This document shows, piece by piece, positions 1 to 12,700 of a stretch of DNA of 64,000 bases (positions within the stretch are counted from its first letter, which is position 1; each line of letters begins with the position of its first letter). The stretch lies in the NCBI RefSeq assembly GCF_963855985.1, contig NC_087110.1:2285001-2349000 (forward strand). Direction: 5' to 3'. The position numbers were made by a program, and so were the translations under genes. Source of the stretch: Ostrinia nubilalis. Lineage: Eukaryota; Arthropoda; Insecta; Lepidoptera; Crambidae. The notes under the pieces are model-generated. The model was not told where the DNA came from. It saw only the letters and a program-made list of their open reading frames with translations, and made no database searches.

Positions 1-23
1 ATGAATTATCAAAGGGGGACTAT

Positions 24-105
24 CTCTACTGACCTGTTCCAGCTTTTTCTTCAGCTCATCTGTATCGTTGGGGAAGGCTACGTTGTTTCAATCACCGTGT
101 GGCAC
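24..105 (-). pseudogene. Diverged partial copy of CHMP4 exon 3 with donor site
   Basis: On the minus strand this stretch repeats the 3' part of exon 3 (193-270): the codons for NNVAFPND, then a shortened acidic helix ending KKLEQ, then the same GTCAGTAGAGA donor. It differs at many positions and lacks the 5' half of the exon and any acceptor. It lies in intron 3, downstream of the real exon. It looks like an old partial exon duplication rather than a usable alternative exon. Confidence 0.7.
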
Positions 106-145
106 GTCATTCAAATCCAATTCGGAACGCACTGGCAACGCTTAT

Positions 146-146
<1 letters not shown>

Positions 147-186
<40 letters not shown>
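147..186. repeat. (CT)n microsatellite
   Basis: A nearly pure CT/TC run lies immediately after the CHMP4 exon 3 donor, read as (GA)n in the gene. It separates the real exon 3 from its diverged copy and could have promoted the duplication. Confidence 0.9.
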
Positions 187-192
187 ACTGAC

Positions 193-2911
193 CTGTTCCA
201 GCTGCTCCAGCTCCTTCTCCAGCTCGTCCTCGTCGATGTCGTTGGGGAAGGCCACGTTGTTGCTGATCGCGTCCGTGATCTCCCGCGATATGTCGTGCTG
301 CTCCGCTATGTCGTCCATTATGTCGTGGACTTTGTCTACGTCGCTGGAGAAATAAAAATTAATTGATTAAAAATGCGTTAGAGATTGAGGAAAATAAAAC
401 ACGAATCGCGCACAATCAAAAGACTAACGCCCGTATTCATAAACACTACTATGAGGTCTCACAATGCGCGTAGACGCACAAGGTGAGGCACGAACCAATC
501 ATAGAGTTCTATTCAACGCTGTGCGTTCGATTTGCTGCTTCACTTAAGCAGGCATTGTTTGTGAATACGGGCGTAAGTGCGGTTTTCGATTGTCTTGAAG
601 GATGGGATTGAATCAGTACCAAAAAAGCATAATCTCAGAAGGAATTAAAACTTGGTTAGTTTTATGGAACGAGAATTAAAAGTTTTTAAAATAAGTTGCC
701 TTGGAACACTTTGAAGGTTTGGTCATTGGTTTCCAGTACGAAATATTGCAAAGAAACACACGCTTTGCAATGTTCATAAAAAAACACTAGTTGTAATGGA
801 TTTGATTGGAACTTGGCGGCGCACTGTAGCGGACGAAGCGAAGAAGATCGGCAAGACCTGGAGCGAGATCAAGCGAGAAGCTCAAGACTGAACGAGATGG
901 AGGACTGTTGTGGACGCCCTCTGCCCCATCTAGGGGACATAGGACCTTAAGTCAAGTAAGTCAATGGATTTGATTATAAAAATTTAAAATGACCATTCAG
1001 TAAGCCCTTACAATTGAATCAACCCAAGTTCTATGATGAGTTGTCTCCAACAGATGTTTAATTATTAGGTCATGATCATGAACTATGATTTGGCTAGTTG
1101 AGAAACTACAGAATGGTACTCATTCATTAGTGATACTATTGTTATTAATTAGGTAGGTATTTTTGATTTTATAAATCAAACTCCTAAAAAACTGTCTTAA
1201 GTCCAAAACAGGCTTTTAATAAAGTGGGCTGTGGTGCTATTTGTATTTAAGAGGTTGTATTATTGTTCACAGAATAATTTTGATGCATATCATTGTCAGA
1301 CTGCCAAGGCTATTCAAAATGAAAAAAATACTTTCAAAACAATTGTTTTAAAAGCAATTTCAACAAATCATTCTATCACAATACATAATTTAGTCCATCT
1401 GAACCTTCAACAATTAGCAAGCAAACTGATATTTTGTTTAATACCTTAAGAGAAATAAATCGATGAAAAAGAAGTAAACATACATCAAGCATCAAGCCAG
1501 ATATAAATATAAAGTTTTATAACATACATATCCTTGTGAGCGAGTTTCATCGCATTAGCAGCATCCTTCATCGTGTTGAGGACCTGTGCGTTAGTGGTGG
1601 CTCCCTCCAGGGCCTCCCTCTGTGCTTCTATCTGTGTAAGAGTGCCATCAATCTGGGTGAGCTGCTTTTCATAGCGCTTCTTGCGTTTTAGGGCGGCAAT
1701 TGCAGCTGGAAAAAGGTCACATTATAATTTTAATAAAGACGTTTTTAAACTTTACAAAGCACATAAAAATTAAAATTCATAAAATTCATTTATTTTTGCA
1801 AATAGGCTTTTAAAAAGCACTTTTACCCGTCCCAATATTAACCCTACCACTGCTTCGGGACAATAAATGGGCCAGTGCTGATAAGAAGCAGCGCAAGAAA
1901 CTCAGTCACTATTGTCAGCCTCCTTTTCAAGGGTTTACAGTCTTCAAAATATACAAATTATAGTCATAAGCATCGATGCGAGCTAGGTAGTTAAACATTC
2001 CAAACATTTTATCCGTTAAGCTAGCACCCATAACACAAGCATTAAGTTGCTTACTTTGAGGCTAGCTGGCGATGTGTGAAATTGTCTAAAGATTTATTTA
2101 TTTATTTATTTTATTTATTTTTATCTTTTATATAATCATCAACTTTATAGTAGCCCTTTCTCATTAAGGTGCTTTTGATATTATGTGCTTTAAATTTATG
2201 AATGGGCAATTCTACAACAGTTTGTGGTAATTTATTGAAAAGTTTAATACATTTCCCCATAAACGAAATCTTGTGCAGTCTGAAATTTGGAACGGCAAGT
2301 TTATTTTTGTTTCTTGTATTGAACTTGTGTAAATCACTCTTTCTAGTAAATTGCTCTATTTTAAATAAATAAATACAAGTTTAAATAAATATTTTACTAC
2401 ACAAGTTCTAGGTTCTGTAGGTAGGTTTTAATCGATTTAGTAAAAAAACCTACAATCAACATAGCGTTGTTGCACAGGTTATCTATAGTAATATTATGTG
2501 TCATCAACTCAGTAAGATGACAAATAAAATGATCAATTGTATACATACAAGTTGGTGGGAAAATCAATTACATTAAAAACTAGAAGATCAGTATACCTGT
2601 AGCTGCTAGATCAAATAATTTGTAGTTAGGTTTTAATGGCTATTATGATACTTATACGGATGGTAACAAGGTCAAGTCAACAAAAGAAATTGGATCTCAC
2701 TCAAGATCAGTTATTATAGTAGATTTTTACCTCTTTTGTTCTTCGTTCCATTTTTCCTAGCAGTCTGTATCTCAGTTTCTATTTTCCTCTCTAAAAACTC
2801 TTGTTTCTTTATCAACAACTCCTCAGTTTCACGTAATTTTTGGATAGCTTCGTGCGTAGTTGGCCCTTTTTCCTCCTTCTTCCCACCGAATATTTTGCCT
2901 AGAAAACTCAT
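193..2911 (-). CDS. CHMP4: CHMP4/Shrub ESCRT-III subunit (Snf7 family), 5' three exons, 3' end outside window
   Basis: Coding exons on the minus strand are 2911-2731, 1705-1528 and 343-193. All have GT donors and AG acceptors and join in frame to 170 codons. The protein opens MSFLGKIFGGKKEEKGPTTH, the typical CHMP4 N-terminus. Exon 2 encodes the basic, helical part with the run LKRKKRYEKQLTQIDGTL. Exon 3 encodes the conserved block around DIMDDIAEQHDI and NNVAFPNDIDEDELEKELEQ. CHMP4 proteins are usually about 220 aa, so roughly 50 C-terminal residues, including the MIM1 helix, lie left of base 1. In the family this protein is the main ESCRT-III filament former, acting in endosomal sorting, abscission and membrane repair. 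The start is the first ATG and lies 853 bp from the divergent ARMC6 start. The exon 3 donor runs straight into a (GA)n tract. I am confident of the family; the exact paralogue name is inferred. Confidence 0.93.
428..573. mobile_element. PIF/Harbinger-like MITE, TIR CGCCCGTATTCA, TSD TAA
   Basis: Inverted ends CGCCCGTATTCA and TGAATACGGGCG are flanked by TAA on both sides (425-427 and 574-576). A three-base TWA duplication is typical of PIF/Harbinger elements. It lies in a CHMP4 intron. A second copy, in opposite orientation, is at 60809-60955. Confidence 0.85.
1765..1925 (-). mobile_element. Retroelement 3' end (GAAGCAGTGG family)
   Basis: In minus orientation it reads from a block with CCCGAAGCAGTGGTAGGG to a tail AAATAAATGAATTTTATGAA. 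Relatives are at 13360-13500, 40190-40270 and 62455-62600. The absence of coding sequence suggests a SINE or a 5'-truncated LINE. It sits in CHMP4 intron 1. Confidence 0.75.
1990..2330. mobile_element. SINE tail fragment next to LINE reverse-transcriptase C-terminus
   Basis: Bases 1990-2110 (plus) match the tail half of the SINE at 23975-24248: the GCTAGC-rich block followed by repeated ATTT. Bases 2100-2330 read on the minus strand give an open stretch with KLFNKLPQTVVELPIHKFK and RKGYYKVDDYIKDK. This is the characteristic C-terminus of non-LTR reverse transcriptases, so it is a 5'-truncated LINE. Both lie in CHMP4 intron 1. Confidence 0.7.
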
Positions 2912-3764
2912 CGTGAGCTACTATATTTAACTAAGATCTAGAGTTCTTAAGGGTTTCCCAAATTTTACACTTATTTTACGGTAAAACAACGTAATCGCAT
3001 TACAATCCGATGAATCCGATTTCCAACAAAATTCGCCTATTTCGCAGACGACGTATGCGTCATCGCAGCTCCATTCAAAACCTGCTACAACATTATTTTA
3101 TCTGCGACAACATCGCGCCTCCTGAAATGTAAACAAATATTCTTTTTAATTCAGTTTTAACTTTTTAGAGTATACTAATTGAATATTTTATGAAAACAAT
3201 ACATAAAATGGACCATATTAGGTAAAATTAAATAATTCAGAAATATATTTTACCTAAAATAACGGATTTTAGTTTTGGTCTCAGAACGTGCCTCATTAAC
3301 AGGCCGTCTTCTGTCAAAGTATTACCTTACTACTTTCAATTGACCTCTCTTTACGAAGAAAATATGCGGCGAATGCGACGTCTGTAATTTAGTTGTGTAT
3401 TAAAAACGTTCAAAATACCCAAAAAAAAGGTGTTATTTCTCAGAAAAAAGGAATGGAAAATGTAAAATCACTTAGGACTTGTTCTTGTATTTCTGCTGAA
3501 TACGTTTACCAAAATACCAGTTATGGACAGTAAATGCTTTAAGACACTCTCGTACTTACTTTATTTAGGTGGAGTGGATTAAACTGTAATTTATTTACAC
3601 ATGTTCTGAACGTAGCTATTAAACGTCAAACTGAATGTCTAATTCATGAGTCAAGCGAGAAGTCAACAAAAAATTTCACCGCATGCGGAAAATATATTTA
3701 TTTCTGTGTAATTAACTGAATAAATACCATAAACCTTAACGTGATTCTAAAGAATACATTAAAA
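2912..3764. promoter_or_regulatory. Shared intergenic region between divergent CHMP4 and ARMC6 starts
   Basis: Only 853 bp separate the two start codons, and 5' UTRs must take part of that. No TATA box stands out. The part nearest CHMP4 (2990-3120) is relatively rich in CG dinucleotides. A bidirectional promoter is inferred from the arrangement. Confidence 0.5.
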
Positions 3765-6700
3765 ATGGTTCGTGTAATAACTCAGGAGACGTACGATGAA
3801 GTAGTACAGGAGAATATAGACGAATTTGAAATGACTCCTGAAGAGGCTATAAAAGAAGCTGTAGCTCAATTTGAAGCTCAAGTAAGTGCGAGATTTTCTT
3901 CCCAAACACATATTTGAAGTCCTTATAATGTACAGACTTGATATTAATTCCTAATAACGCCATTTTCATACAGTTTCTCCTTCGCAAAGTGATCAAGAAG
4001 GCTCTGCTTTTTCATATGATTAGATGTAAAAAAATTAGTTTCTTACAGGGAATAGATCTATCAAACATTATCAAAGACCTTGCTCTCAACTCAGGGGACG
4101 GCCAAGGAGTATCCAGCATTGTCAGTAAGCTGAAAGAGCTGTGCAGTCGGATTGAGTCTGATGATGAAGCCATTTTGAAAGAACTAGAAGCCCTGAAGGT
4201 AAGAAACTTATGATTATTAAACTTTCCGAAGTGTAATTAATGTTTTATTATTGCATTAAATTTTTTTAAAGTTATAAACAACTTCTAAGTTAAAAGAAAT
4301 ATGTGTTCAGCTTAACAGCAAACTCATTTTTGTATAGCACCTATTATTGTATTGCTTAATATTAATAATATGCACATATTATGATTAAGAAAGTTAAATA
4401 TTCCATGAGTAGTACGATTTGGTTCGACAAACTACAAATATTTTTGACAGGAAAAAGATTTTTTTTTATTTAAGTAGTCCAAAATCTTTAGACTGCAACC
4501 TCAGTGTCCATATTTAATTATTTTTTTTAGGTAGAATGTAATAAAGACATAGCACGCAGAGTGAAAGCTGGAAAAGATGGTGCCTACAATATCCTAACTG
4601 GTTTACTTGAGTCTCGGTTTAAAAGTTACGTACAAAAATCAAATGAAAAGGATGAAAAAATAATTATATCATCGTTAAATTCGTTAATAGCACTGATGGA
4701 CGTACAGCCTGACCTGCTGGATGAGAAAGGGGCTGATTTGATTAAAAGGTGAGGATATAAAAACATCAAGTTAAATAAATGGTATCTTATGTAATTGGAA
4801 TAGGAGCTATTTTACCACAAGAAAACCTTTGTAATCGTTGTCAATCAGTTTTTGACCTGATGATGTCATAGTCCCATTGCTATACTAAATCTATGGAAGA
4901 GTTGTGCTTTCAAAAAGTATGTCAAAGACTATGATGTCTACTTTATTATGATAAGAAGTGACCCGCCCCTGCTTCGCACAGGTACAATAATATCATCATC
5001 ATTTCAGCCATAGGACGTCCACTGCTGAACATAGGTCTCCCCCAATGCTTTCCACGTTGATCGATTGGTAGCGGCCTGCTTCCAGCACTTCCCTGCTACC
5101 TTTACGATGTCGGTCCACCTTGTAGTTGGACGTCCCACGCTGCGTTTTCCGGTACGCGGCTCCATTCCAGAACCTTGGTACAAATATACTTAAAATCAAT
5201 GTTTAAAAAACACGCATCAAAATCCGTTGTATAGTTTTAAAGATCTAAGCATACATAGGGACAGACAGACAGGATTGCGGCTTTGTTTATAAAAATATTA
5301 TTATCACTATTTTATAATAATATTAATTAATTTAGCTATGGTAACATTATTCATATCAAGACATTTAAACAGTGGGAAGTCCCTCTAATAAAGTTTTTTA
5401 TCTTTCCAGTATACTGGATAAGATAGACGATGGACCCATATTAATATCAGCTCTAAAGTGGACCAGTGTGTGCTGTGTCAAACACGAAATGAATCGACAG
5501 AGACTGTTCGCTAAGAATATCGGTGACAATTTGAAGTTGCTGCTCAATGCTCGGAAGAATATAAGGGTAAGATTTTATAATCTCTCTTTACACAGCATTT
5601 TAGGACGTTCTTTTATGAAATACTAGCTTTTGCCCACGGCTTCGCCCGTGAGCTTCATATAGCTTGTCACAGATCATTATAAATATTTATGTTTTATAGG
5701 CAGTGGCCATTTTACCTTTGGTGTTAATTTCCATTATTTTATCATTTATAGTTTCATACAGTCCATTTTGTATTTTTTGTAACAATTTGAATATTAAGGC
5801 GATTATCACACAGCACCGCGCTCCGCCGCGGTCCGCGTGGCGACATATAAAAAATCCCGCGCGAACGCGTTGTCAGTGTGTTGTGCCCATAGCTGGGCAC
5901 CGTTAATCAAATAGTTAACTTCGTTAATCGTTAATCCGTTACTAAAAAAATTAACTTCGTTAAACGTTAAAACGTTACATTACTATAAAAACTATCAACG
6001 AAAATTGTTTTGAACGAGATCTAGTAAGTAGTTTTTTTTTTATTACCTCGTAAATCGTAAACCGCTTACCTATTACCGCGTAATCTTTCATACAAATAAC
6101 TTTAATTTAAAAAAAAATAATTAATCAATGGTACGGAACCCTTTGTGCGTGAGTCCGACACGTACTTGGCCGGTTTTTTTTTTCGTTTTAGTACAACTGC
6201 ATTTCAGAATAAAAGCTTGTTTTTAAAAAAGTTTTTTATAATTTTATTATACAAGACAAATCCAACAAACCCAAACTCGATAAATTTCCTCCGTTTCGTT
6301 TAGGAATTTCTATGGCCACCTCCTGACTCCATCATCAGGACCCTGGACATCATCTAGTACTAAATTGCTCAAAAAGATAAATCCAACGAACCCAAATTCG
6401 ATGCGATTCCGCCGTTTCATTTAGGAGTTTCTATGGCCGCCTCCTGACTCCATCATCAGACCAGTTCAATGGTACCATAACTGTAGGCGATGTAGGTCGA
6501 TGGGTGAACGTAGGTGATAAGATGAAATGAAAAGTCTAGGTAGGAATATTGAAAATGCGGCGCGTCCGGGTGTGCGCACAAGTACGTTCGCAGATCACGA
6601 GAGTTCGACGACGAGACGACTGGCGGCTCTCGGCCGCGTGACCCGCGTGTGCGACGCGGTGAGCCGCTAGAAGCTTCTGACCATAAAAGGATAGAGGCCT

Positions 6701-9700
6701 CCGGCCAATCAGCGGGCCGCATTGCTAACGGCTAGCTTGGAATGTTCTAGGCGCGCGATAATAATATTACCTACGCGCGCACCCAAATTCGCTTCTTATT
6801 ATTTAATGATCCAAAAACACATACACACAGTGTAAGTTTGACATAATGGTCAATAACAGTGTACATATTATTATTACGATGTAAATATACTCATAGGTTA
6901 TTAAACATTCATACATATTTAGTTAATAAAAAATAGATCCCAAGCTATATACGTAAGTTTACTAGTTATTTAAGGATTAAATTAAGGAGAAAATTAAAAT
7001 TTATTTATTTTGGTAACATAAAAAAAATCTTATGTAGGTAAGTACTTATTTAGTGGCCTTAATGGAATGATGTTTATTCAAAAATTCGTTAAAATACCTC
7101 TGCGCTTGCAAAAATCTTTTATTTCAAACGTAGCAACGAAACGAAGCAAAAAAAGTTGACCGCGCTAGTGTTGTAAGTAAGAACCTCGAGTCTTAAAAGT
7201 CTTTGTTTCGAGACTTGAGTTTATTTTTAAGACTTCACATGAATAATTGAGCCTTCCGAGTCCTTTCGAGTATTTTAAGTTCTTTGAGCTAGACTGATAC
7301 ATGACATGAACTTGAGTTGGTGTATACTAATAGGCAATAATGAGTGATTTGTTATATCCTGATTGAAAATAAAATAAATCTCACAATACAAATGTAATAT
7401 CAATCAAATTGCATTAAACGCAAATAATCGAATCAGAAGACTAAGTATCCATCTAAAGACTGACGATTTTCTTAATCAAAAAATTAAAACGGTCCAATAA
7501 AATAATAAACCCACAGTCCTTATTCATTGCTATTTTATTTTCTTCAAACTTTTAATAAGTAAGATTCCAAGACTCGAGTGTCGTATCGTACAACACTAGC
7601 CGGCGCAGCAAACGAACTTGTCGCCGCCATTAGACACGTGCCGCCGGCCGCCGGCTAGCGCAATGTACAGTCACCAAAATAAAATTAAGAAATGCAACAA
7701 ACTTTTTTTACTATTCAAATTATTAAAATTGTGTTTATTGTTAAATCATAGGTACATAAGATAGGTCATAAATAAATACCAAGTTGGAACGGAAATGATT
7801 CGGAAATTTTATTTAACTAATTAGGTACCTACCTACCTCATCTACTTTTCTATTGTAATAGAAATGATGATATTAACGATTAATTTAAGAATGGACTTTG
7901 ATTTAGGATAATTGGAATATCAATACAAACAAATTGAAGAGGTTTATTTGCTTCAATAGTCTAATTTAATGTTTCTACATAAATTGACTAGGCCATTGAA
8001 TTACCTTCACAAAACAATAAGTTTGATTAATTTTTAATTATTATCTGTTATAGGATATTTTACCATGAAATACTCAACACCACAATTTAGATTCGAATCA
8101 ATTGAAATCGAAAGCAAGCATATAAAATAAGAAATAAATAAGTTTATTTTTTGTCGACTGTACCAACTTTTCGGCTCTTGCTTTGGCGGCGTCGGCGTCT
8201 TTGTGTCAACAAAGGGCGTGCGGCTTGTCGGCATTTGTCGGCGCGTGCGCTATGATTTAATTCAGTTTTTGACTAGCTTTCTTGAGTGAAGGTGCGTTTT
8301 GTAGTGCTCGTGAAGTGAACTATGACGCACAGGTGCACAAATGCAAATAAATTTACTAAGACGCGCCTTAAAAATCATGGCCTTTGCTGGTTGATTTTTC
8401 GATGGTATCGTGAATCCATTTTACTGTGATCAACATAAGATAATAAGGATAGACAACGATATGAGAGTAGGCCTGCAACATTGAAGTGATAGCTCGCCCA
8501 ATCAGTTGATCAGCTAATCGGCTATCAGCTGTGACGACTGCTGTGAGGCCTGTGAGTTGTTATGACGTGAGTGTAAACAACAAAAAAGTGTGCAGTGGTA
8601 GTGATCGTTGTGTGTGTTGTGTCTCGTGTTCCTGTGCAGAATGAATACACTACAGCTTTGTTGTGTGAGTAAACGTTACAGCATGTTCCATTATGTAAGA
8701 CGCAATGAATTTTTATTTTTGCCAGAAAATGTAACTTTGTAAAATCATTATAAAACACATACCTACTGAAAATTTGGTGAACTTGTTCAGTGTACCGTAT
8801 AGATGCCCCCATTAAACGGAATGTAGCTAGTTTAGAAGGACCCTGTATAGCCTACATTCAGGCACCATCAGTTACATATTCATACAAATGAAAGGAAAAT
8901 CTAATAAGATAGTAAATTAGTTTCATAAGTAGCCATTTTAATTAATAATATTTAAATCTAGCTAAGTTGTACCTACTCTAGGTGGCCATCGTCAACAATA
9001 ACATTGCATTGTCATCGTACTTACATAAGTATACCATACAGCTTAATCGGTTCGTTAGTGATCTGATTACAAAAACTATTGCTTTGGGTTCTGGAAGTTC
9101 TGGAAGCCCGAACGTACTTGTCAGAACGCGTTTTTCAGCGTGCCTGCTGTATCTTTTTGATAAATAGTAGGTACTGGATTAACGATTAACGGACTTAGGA
9201 TACTTTAACGGAAGTTAACGAGTCCGTTAACAATTTTTAAAGTTAACTTAAAAGTTAATCCGTTAATAGAAATGTTAACTTCGTTAATTAACGATTAACG
9301 GATTAACGAGTTAATGCCCAGCTATGGTTGTGCCGCGCGTGTTTTCTATACAAACTGAGGTACTTGCATATAATGATTAAATAGGTCGTCCCGCGTACCG
9401 CGGCGGAGCGCGGTAAAGTGTGATAATCGCCTAATTGCAACTTCTTTTTAGGTTGTAAGTGAAGCTATGTCAGTCATACGAAAATTCACCTTGGATGATG
9501 ATGTCAGAGTCGAATTTGGCAAAGCTCATGAGCACGCCAAAGAGTTGGGCGCCAAACTACTAGACCCACTCACACAGTTCCTTAAAGGTATTACTTTACA
9601 TAATAAATTGAACTAAATGTGATTTATTGGAGATTTAAAGGCTGATTTTACTATTTTAAATATAAATAACATACTTTTGTACTGATCATGCTGATTCTCA

Positions 9701-12700
9701 CCCAATCTTACATCGGAGAAAGGGAACAATCTCACTCACGTGATATTAGGGGAAGGGGGTATAGCGAAATCTCACTATATCTCATTAAGGGTGTCCAAAA
9801 ATCACCAAGATTACCTCATATAATTAATGGACTAAGGCATTGGTTCCCAAAGTGGGGGGCGCGGGCCGTCTGTGTACTTAAGTATAAAAAACCTGCGACC
9901 GCGGAGAGAATGCATTCCAGACTGCTCGATACGACCAATATTAATAATCTTGACTGTTGGGGCGGATTTTTTTGTATGGTCGAGAGAGGACTCGTTTCAA
10001 ATAAGTTTGGGAACCAATGCCCTAAGGCTAGCACTTCAGTGCTTGGAGTATGGAAGCGGCACGGGAGTGGTGACATTGACATAATATGACGTTTTCAGAG
10101 CACCCCGTCCCACCAGTGGTGTCAGAAACGATGTTGACGATGGCGGCTCTCCTGGTGCGTCACGAACTGTGCGCGATGGCTGCCGACGCGGGCGCAGACG
10201 AGGCTCTGTTCGCCATCTTGGCTGCCAACTTTGATTGTGTGCTGGTCATCGTTCAAGCTAGCAAACTGTGAGTAGTTTATTATACTTAGGGTTCCAGAGC
10301 AAGCTGATCTATACTTAGGTTCCACCGTAGCGGAGAAGGGAGCTGTGTCTAGCGGAGACGAGCGGAGAAGTGAGATTTCCAGCCGATAGGAGCGGAGAAA
10401 TTAGCTGGTCTAGCGGAGATGAAAGCTGTGTCTAGCGGACAGTAGCGGAGAAATGTGATTTCTAGCGGAGAGTAGCGGAGAATTGAGCTGTTTCCAGCGG
10501 AGATTAGCGGAGAAGTGTGCTGTCTAGCGGATAGGAGAGAGATTTGACCTGTGAGTAGCGGAGAAGAGAGCTGTGTCTAGCGGATTAGTGCGTTTTCTAG
10601 CGGAGAGGAGCGGAGAATTGAGCTGTTTCCAGTGGAGATTAGCGGAGAAGTGTGCTGTCTAGCGGATAGAAGCGGAGAAGTGATAGTAGTGGAGAGAAGA
10701 CGAGAGAGCGGAGATATGACTTGTGCGAAGCGGATATGAGAGCGGTTCGTAATAGCCCTCGGAGCCCCCACCAGTGGTGTCAGAGACGATGTTAACAATG
10801 GCGGCTCTCCTGGTGCGTCACGAACTGTGCGCGATGGCTGTGTCTAGCGGAGAGGAGCGGAGAATTGAGCTGTTTCCAGCGGAGATGAGCGGAGAAGTGT
10901 GCTGTCTAGCGGAGAGGAGCGGAGATGTTATCTGTGCGTAGCGGAGAGGAGCGGATAAGTGAGATTTATAGCGGATAGAAGCGGAGAAGTGACTTGTGCG
11001 AAGCGGATATGAGAGCGGTTCGTAGCGGAGAAATGTAGATGTAAGCGGTCCGAAATAGCCCTCGGAGCCCCCAGCAGTGGTGTCAGAGACGATGTTGACG
11101 ATGGCGGCTCTCCTGGTGCGTCACGAACTGAGTTTGTTCCGGCGTTTCTTCTCAGCACTTGCCAAATGTTTGTCTCGAAGCGCTGGTAGGGCCCAAAAGA
11201 TAAGGAGACATGTAAAGTGCCCCATAAGGGCTACCTTTTCTTTTTTTATTATTTTCTATTGACGTTCATAAGTGCCACTTGTGGTCTAAACTGAATAAAT
11301 ATTTTTGATTTTTGATTTTGTGCGCGATGGCTGCCGACGCGGGCGCAGACGAGGCTCTGTTCGCCATCTTGGCTGCCAATTTTGATTGTGTGCTGGTCAT
11401 CGTTCAAGCTAGCAAGCTGTGAGTAGTTTATTATACTTTGGGTTCCAGAGCAAGCTGATCTATACTTAGGTTCCACCGTAGCGGAGAAGGGAGCTGTATC
11501 TAGCGGAGTTGAGCGGAGAAGTGAGATTTCTAGCCGATAGGAGCGGAGAAATTAGCTGGTCTAGCGGAGATGAAAGCTGTGTCTAGCGGAGAGGAGCGGA
11601 GAAGTGTAATTTCTAGCGGAGAGTAGCGGAGAATTGAGCTGTTTCCAGCGGAGATGAGCGGAGAAGTGTGCTGTCTAGCGGAAAATTGAGCTGTTTCCAG
11701 CGGAGATGAACGGAGAAGTGTTCTGTCCGTAGTGGAGAGAAGACGAGAGAACGGAGATATGACTTGTGCGAAGCGGATATGAGAGCGGTTCGTAGCGGAG
11801 AAATATTGATGTAAGCGGTCCGAAACAGCCCTCGGAGCCCCCACCAGTGGTGTCAGAGACGATGTTGACGATGGCGGCTCTCCTGGTGCGTCACGAACTG
11901 TGCGCGAAGGCTGTGTCTAGCGGAGAGGAGCGGAGAATTGAGCTGTTTCCAGCGGAGATGAGCGGAGAAGTGTGCTGTCTAGCGGAGAGGAGCGGAGATG
12001 TGATCTGTGCGTAGCGGAGAGGAGCGGATAAGTGATATTTATAGCGGATAGAAGCGGAGAAATGATCGGTGCGTAGTGGAGAGGAGACGAGAGAGCGGAG
12101 ATAATATGACTTGTGCGAAGCGGATATGAGAGCGGTTCGTAGCGGAGAAATATTGATGTAAGCGGTCCGAAATAGCCCTCGGAGCCCCCACCAGTGGTGT
12201 CAGAGACGATGTTGACGATGGCGGCTCTCCTGGTGCGTCACGAACTGTGCGCGAAGGCTGTGTCTAGCGGAGAAGCGTAATTTCTAGCGGAGAGGAGCGG
12301 AGAATTGAGCTGTTTCCAGCGGAGATGAGCGGAGAAGTGTGCTGTCTAGCGGAGAGGAGCGGAGATGTGATCTGTGAGTCGCTGAGAGGAGCGGAGAAGT
12401 GAGAATTCTAGCGGATAGAAGCGGAGAAGTGACTTGTGCGAAGCGGATATGAGAGCGGTTCGTAGCGGAGAAATGTTGATGTAAGCGGTCCGAAATAGCC
12501 CTCGGAGCCCCCACCAGTGGTGTCAGAAACGATGTTAACAATGGCGGCTCTCCTGGTGCGTCACGAACTGTGCAAGATGGCTGCCGACGCGGGCGCAGAC
12601 GAGGCTCTGTTCGCCATCTTGGCTGCCAATTTTGATTGTGTGCTGGTCATCGTTCAAGCTAGCAAACTGTAAGTGCACTATACTTAATATAGGGTGTCCC

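Larger units (their letters stand above)
5798..9431. mobile_element. PIF/Harbinger-like element (TIR GGCGATTATCACAC), split by a hAT-like insertion
   Basis: The left end GGCGATTATCACAC and the right end GTGTGATAATCGCC are inverted and flanked by TAA (5795-5797 and 9432-9434). GC-rich subterminal arms (CCGCGCTCCGCCGCGG and its complement) follow. The original element is only about 200 bp; the rest is the insertion at 5888-9326. It fills most of ARMC6 intron 4 and ends 20 bp before exon 5. Confidence 0.85.
10320..12506. repeat. AGCGGAGA minisatellite interwoven with ARMC6 exon 6 copies
   Basis: A degenerate tandem array of units built on AGCGGAGA, such as TAGCGGAGAGGAGCGGAGA, with variable spacers like AAGTGTGCTGTC and ATTGAGCTGTTTCC. 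It is organised into longer blocks of roughly 300-400 bp. Most blocks end with a GGTTCGTAGCGGAGAAAT segment, then CTCGGAGCCCCC and a piece of exon 6. The bias is strand-asymmetric (G/A-rich on plus). It occupies the start of ARMC6 intron 6. Confidence 0.95.

Noticed and set aside
1..366. Plus-strand 121-codon frame at the window start
   Set aside because: It is antisense to CHMP4 exon 3 and its copy, kept open by the CT repeat.
9688..10089. 133-codon frame upstream of ARMC6 exon 6
   Set aside because: It covers a hAT MITE (9838-10019) and intron sequence; no homology, and exon 5 to exon 6 splicing skips it.
10577..12541. Minus-strand open frames of 70-104 codons rich in SSPLE/RSSPL repeats
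   Set aside because: They are the translation of the AGCGGAGA minisatellite. The period keeps several frames open; there is no start context or non-repeat content.
12507..12668. ARMC6 exon 6 copy 6 as a mutually exclusive exon
   Set aside because: The acceptor AG is changed to GG, and the next AG gives the wrong phase from exon 5, although the frame and donor are good.
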